Below are positions 23,011 through 25,959 of a DNA stretch of 25,959 nucleotides, piece after piece. The DNA lies in contig ML986820.1 of the NCBI GenBank assembly GCA_010094045.1, forward strand, positions 35,127 through 61,085. The letters run 5' to 3'. A program made the position numbers and the translations under genes. The stretch's first letter is position 1; each line of letters begins with the position of its first letter. The notes below the pieces were generated by a model, which saw only the letters and a list, made by a program, of their open reading frames with translations, ran no database searches and was not told the origin of the DNA. This DNA comes from Lojkania enalia (taxonomy: Eukaryota > Ascomycota > Dothideomycetes > Pleosporales).

Positions 23011-23332
23011 GTATAGAAACGTAATATATAAATAATCTAAATATTATAATCTATATTATATAATAAGTATATACTAGTATAAAAGTACTCTAAATAATAT
23101 AACTTTTTAGGTATCTCCTTCTTATCTACTTTATAAGTTAACCCCTTACGGGAATACTAGAAATAAGATATAATCGTCTCGCCTAAACAGTCTATATAAT
23201 TAGTATAATAGTATCTATCTAGAGTTAAATAGTAAAGGGGAGGTATTAAAAATATATATAATCTTAGCAAAAATAGTATATTAACTCTACAATATACTAG
23301 TTTAGAATAGGAAAACTCTTAGGCTGAGAGTT
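22804..23332. other. Element B 3' untranslated region
   Basis: Apart from the antisense frame noted at 22700-23010, this stretch is AT-rich without a sense-strand motif I recognise. It leads into the purine-rich tract before the 3' LTR. Confidence 0.45.
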
Positions 23333-23348
23333 TAGAGAAGAAAGATAG
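23333..23348 (+). other. Element B polypurine tract
   Basis: AGAGAAGAAAGATAG directly precedes the 3' LTR and would serve as the plus-strand primer. One T near the end interrupts the run. Confidence 0.65.
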
Positions 23349-23715
23349 TATTACGGATGTCCCTACGGGAATCCCTATACTAGACCTAATTAAGATCTAA
23401 GACTCTATATAGCTAGAAGAATAAGACTAATATAAGATATATAACGCGCTTAATAGTTTAATTAACTAAACAACTAAGTACGTTTAGTTGCTTAATTAAC
23501 TAAATAACTAAGTAAGAAGAAATAGTAAGGGAACTAAATTATATTTAATAACCTTACAACTCTAACCTTTATAACTCTTTATAGTTAACTTAAATATCCT
23601 TTATATACTCTACTTACGCACTTCTATTATAAGCCTATAAGAATAATCCCCTATAGTATATAATTACTCTTAGTTATTATCCTATCCTGCACCTAGCTAA
23701 TTAGAGGCTGTTATA
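23349..23715 (+). repeat. Element B 3' LTR
   Basis: Partner of 9643-10009, same length. It starts TATTACGG, the RIP form of TGTTACGG in the other copy, and ends GCTGTTATA. The palindrome region is present at about 23450-23515 with symmetric changes. Confidence 0.88.
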
Positions 23716-23720
23716 TCTAG
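23716..23720 (+). repeat. Target-site duplication of element B, right copy (TCTAG)
   Basis: Exact repeat of 9638-9642. The next five bases also read TCTAG, so the junction could slide, but the LTR ends fix it here. Confidence 0.82.
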
Positions 23721-25300
23721 TCTAGAAAACTTAAGAAGCTACTTAAGAATAAATATTATAGAGATAGTTTATAAAACTATTTATTACTTTATATCTATTA
23801 AGGTCGGGATATTATAGATAAGATATAGTCTAGTATATCCTTATTATAGCGATTAAGATATTTAAGGAATTATTAGTAATAGGTTTCTCTATATTAAGGG
23901 TCTTAAATTTCGTCTTATAACTATAGTTAAAAGCTAATATAATAAATAACTATAATAAAAGTATCTTATATACTATAAGCTTTTAGAATAGATCTAAGAT
24001 TATTATATAGTTAAATAAGTAACTATACTTTATATCTATTTTTAAGTAGTATTTACTTAATTTAGATCGACCCTTTTCTACTATAGCTCTTACTACTATT
24101 AGCTAATCTAAGTTACTCTCTATATCTTCAGCTAGATTTCTATTTATATTATCTAGGAAATTGAAGAGTCTATTATATATTTACTAAATATACTAGATCT
24201 AAGGCTTTATATTCTTACTAAACGCTTTAGTTACTCTTTTAAAATTGCTAAGTAGGTTTATAATTAGTATTAAGTAGTACTATTTAATAGTAGATAGTTA
24301 AAGTTACTAGAGATTATAGAAATCTACCTCAACATCCTTATTATTACTAGATCTCCAAATAGGGATCTTTAAGTTAATTTTATATTAAAGCTAGTTATTA
24401 ATATATTACTTAAAGTCTACTACTTAGTTATATATATTAAATATCGAATTCTATTAAGTTAAAATATCTTTTATTATAGATAGCTGGTATTTAGATGGTA
24501 AGAAGCCCTATAAAGTAATAAAATACTTATAGTACTATAGTAATTAATCAATTACTTTATAAATAGTTTAAATTTAACTAGGAATTAGTATATAATAACT
24601 ATAATAACTAACTATAATAAAAAGCTATACTTTATAAAAAGAATTTAAAATAGAAATTTATATCTAGATTTTATTTATATTATATTACTATAAAGTTCCT
24701 CTATCTCCTATTTCTTTAAGGGGTGCGAGTTTAAGATAGTAAATAATTTCCTAAATAATAAGATTGATAATATAAGTAAAATATAGAATTATATTCTCCT
24801 TATAGTTTTATTTAATACTATCTTCGCGTAGTTTTTCTTATATCGTATATATAAGTATACTATTATTAGCAGTATTATTATAGGTAACTACTAATAATCG
24901 TTGTTATATATTTATATTTAATAGAATATATAGTACTTCTATTACTATAGAAGTACTAGTATAACTTCCTTAAATAGAAATAAAATTAAGTAGTTTCTCG
25001 TAGAACTCCTAGTCCTAATTAATATAGTACCCTTTTACTATAAGAAAACTAAGATAGTTCTTTATAAACTAAATATTAAACGCGATTAATATTTTTATAC
25101 TTTAGCTAAGGTTATATAAAAGAGAGAATTAAGCTATAATAACTTTATACTTAAATAGCCTTATAAAACTAAATTAGCTAATTAATATAGTATCTAGTTA
25201 GAAGAATTAAACGAATTATTAAAAGAACGGGTAATCTACTATTTAGAAAGACTAGTTTATACTTAAAAGCGTTAGTAGAGTATAATAGTATAATTAGATC
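23721..25300 (-). pseudogene. hAT transposase, 5' and central part
   Basis: Read on the minus strand from about 25300 down, one frame carries hAT landmarks in order. First comes a conserved SF.IVDYPFF segment near 25230 (family FRIVdhPxF). Then ILIAFNI at about 25070-25090 corresponds to the hAT SFDxWTS motif, with its catalytic Asp now Asn at 25075-25077. KGYYIN and YEKLLNFISIQGS follow (family hWID... LL.F..i.GSHTG). RLLVVTYNNTANN at about 24862-24900 is the second acidic motif (TxDNAxNN), Asp now Asn at 24877-24879. TYIINLII.EII is the (H)xxNLxVq helix. Further down are FKRVTKAFS near 24240 and a helical segment ending near 23735. The N-terminal zinc finger was not identified, so the true start may lie up to the right edge. 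TAA and TAG codons interrupt the frame; element B separates it from its C-terminus at 9270-9637. Confidence 0.83.
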
Positions 25301-25864
25301 TTTATTATTAGAAGGCCTAGCTATAAGTATATAGAACCTATTATATTTAGGAGCTAGAGTTTTTAGATAGACCTAGGATCTAAAATAATTTATTAGATAT
25401 TTTATACTATTATAATTCTTATTTAAATATATAAGTTAAAAACTATAATAGTAATAGAATATAAATAGATAACTATTTAGAAATTATACAGCTTCCTTAA
25501 ATTATCTCTAGATCTTATTATAATAAGTAGTTAAATTCTACTTTAGTTTATTAAATATATTTAAAAAGTCTTAAGCCTATAGTATTAATTTCTACTATAC
25601 TATCTATATATTAATAAACTCTATTATCTTCTATCTATCTTCTTTATCTTCTATCCGCGGATATATAATTAGCTAATAAGTTTCTTAGAAACCTTAATAG
25701 GAAATTAATAGAGTGTTAATTATAAAATACTAGATTTATATTAGTATTAATATAATTATAATAAAATGCTTTAATAAAGAATAGTAGAAATATTATAATA
25801 TTATAGGTATATAAGAAGTTAGGGTTAACGATTAAGAGTATCTAGCTATAAATTATATTTGTAG
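25301..25864. other. AT-rich stretch, possible hAT 5' end
   Basis: This stretch lies upstream of the recognisable hAT transposase. I expected a BED-type zinc finger and a terminal inverted repeat and could not confirm either. A plus-strand frame at about 25108-25500 reads smoothly if stops are taken as Gln or Trp (LEELNELLKERVIYYLERL), but it overlaps the hAT frame and has no motif I know. Confidence 0.4.

Positions 25865-25959
<95 letters not shown>
25865..25959 (+). repeat. (CTA)n microsatellite
   Basis: About 31 uninterrupted copies of a trinucleotide (CTA on this strand, TAG on the other) run to the window edge, so the full length is unknown. No unit is broken in the 95 bases visible, in contrast with the degraded sequence beside it. 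Confidence 0.97.

Larger units (their letters stand above)
9643..23715 (+). mobile_element. Ty3/Gypsy chromovirus B, split by nested element C
   Basis: The element spans 14,073 bp including the 7,198-bp element C and its 5-bp duplication, so its own length was about 6,870 bp. It has two 367-bp LTRs and a 5-bp duplication TCTAG. It reads Gag, protease, reverse transcriptase, RNase H, integrase, chromodomain in one plus-strand frame, the chromovirus order. It inserted into a hAT transposase gene of opposite orientation. All coding parts are broken by RIP-type stops. Confidence 0.9.
1..25959. other. RIP-degenerated AT-rich transposon block
   Basis: The whole window has one compositional character: TA steps dominate, CA and TG steps are rare, and every recognisable frame is broken by TAA and TAG at Gln or Trp positions. 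Differences between paired LTRs are all transitions in my alignments. RIP in Pezizomycotina fungi mutates duplicated DNA mainly from CpA to TpA, and this pattern fits it. Patches with more CA and TG remain, for example around 2640-2960, 4190-4560 and 10800-11180. Dinucleotide ratios were judged by eye, not computed. Confidence 0.9.

Noticed and set aside
23721..24330. Plus-strand frames that read smoothly after masking stops, taken as a host or LINE protein
   Set aside because: RIP-altered DNA looks open in several frames once TAA/TAG are masked; the minus strand here carries clear hAT landmarks, the plus strand none.
25108..25500. Plus-strand ORF with LEELNELLKERVIYYLERL as a separate gene
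   Set aside because: It overlaps the hAT 5' frame, has no known motif and is broken by many stops; kept only as a note.
1..25959. Mitochondrial DNA because of high AT content
   Set aside because: The bias is specific to CA/TG loss with TA gain, and the content is nuclear LTR and hAT elements with target duplications; no mitochondrial gene, tRNA or rRNA was seen.
1..25959. A genetic code in which TAA/TAG are read as Gln
   Set aside because: Stops also replace Trp positions, catalytic Asp and Glu codons show the same G-to-A changes, and LTR mates differ by transitions only. RIP explains all of this without recoding.
25865..25959. CRISPR array or minisatellite gene
   Set aside because: The repeat unit is three bases with no spacers; it is a simple microsatellite.

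Overview
The window is a block of dead, nested transposable elements. It almost certainly comes from a filamentous ascomycete (Pezizomycotina). The sequence is TA-rich: TpA is everywhere, CpA and TpG are scarce. Recognisable retrotransposon and transposase reading frames survive, riddled with TAA and TAG where Gln (CAA/CAG) or Trp (TGG) codons are expected. This is the footprint of repeat-induced point mutation (RIP, C-to-T mainly at CpA on both strands). I see no intact gene and no evidence of an expressed host gene, tRNA, rRNA or CRISPR. Genus and species cannot be read from this window.

Layout. (1) 1-~1563: the 3' part of a Ty3/Gypsy pol (element A: integrase core, integrase C-terminus, chromodomain, long low-complexity tail), entering from the left edge. 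(2) 2350-8151: a complete Ty1/Copia retrotransposon with two 236-bp LTRs, the target duplication ATATT, and one gag-pol frame. (3) 8157-9269: AT-rich sequence with a possible solo-LTR-like stretch and, probably, the non-coding end of a DNA transposon. (4) 9270-~25300, minus strand: a hAT-family transposase gene split in two. (5) Inside the hAT gene, at 9643-23715, lies a Ty3/Gypsy chromovirus (element B) with 367-bp LTRs and the target duplication TCTAG. (6) Inside the RNase H part of element B, at 13716-20913, lies a second Gypsy chromovirus (element C) with 279-bp LTRs and the target duplication GTAGA. (7) The right edge is a (CTA)n microsatellite running off the window.

The order of insertion can be read directly: hAT first, then B into hAT, then C into B. 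Copia inserted independently into the sequence 3' of element A. Each LTR pair has equal length and, in my hand alignment, differs only by transitions (about 22 of 236, 37 of 367 and 26 of 279). So the LTRs diverged by RIP rather than by ordinary drift with indels. The Copia gag-pol and the element B gag-pol each stay in one frame over several kilobases despite dozens of stops. Element C instead changes frame by -1 between Gag and protease, with a GGGAAAT heptamer in the right register. All three Gypsy elements carry chromodomains, which in the chromovirus group direct integration into heterochromatin; the nesting fits that.

Most catalytic residues with a G in the first codon position have been hit (Asp to Asn, Glu to Lys). 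The Copia integrase has lost all three acidic residues and the hAT transposase two of its acidic residues. I found no new defence or metabolic system. The points most worth following are the antisense coiled-coil reading frame near the 3' end of element B, the candidate -1 frameshift site of element C, and the unassigned stretch at 8157-9269.
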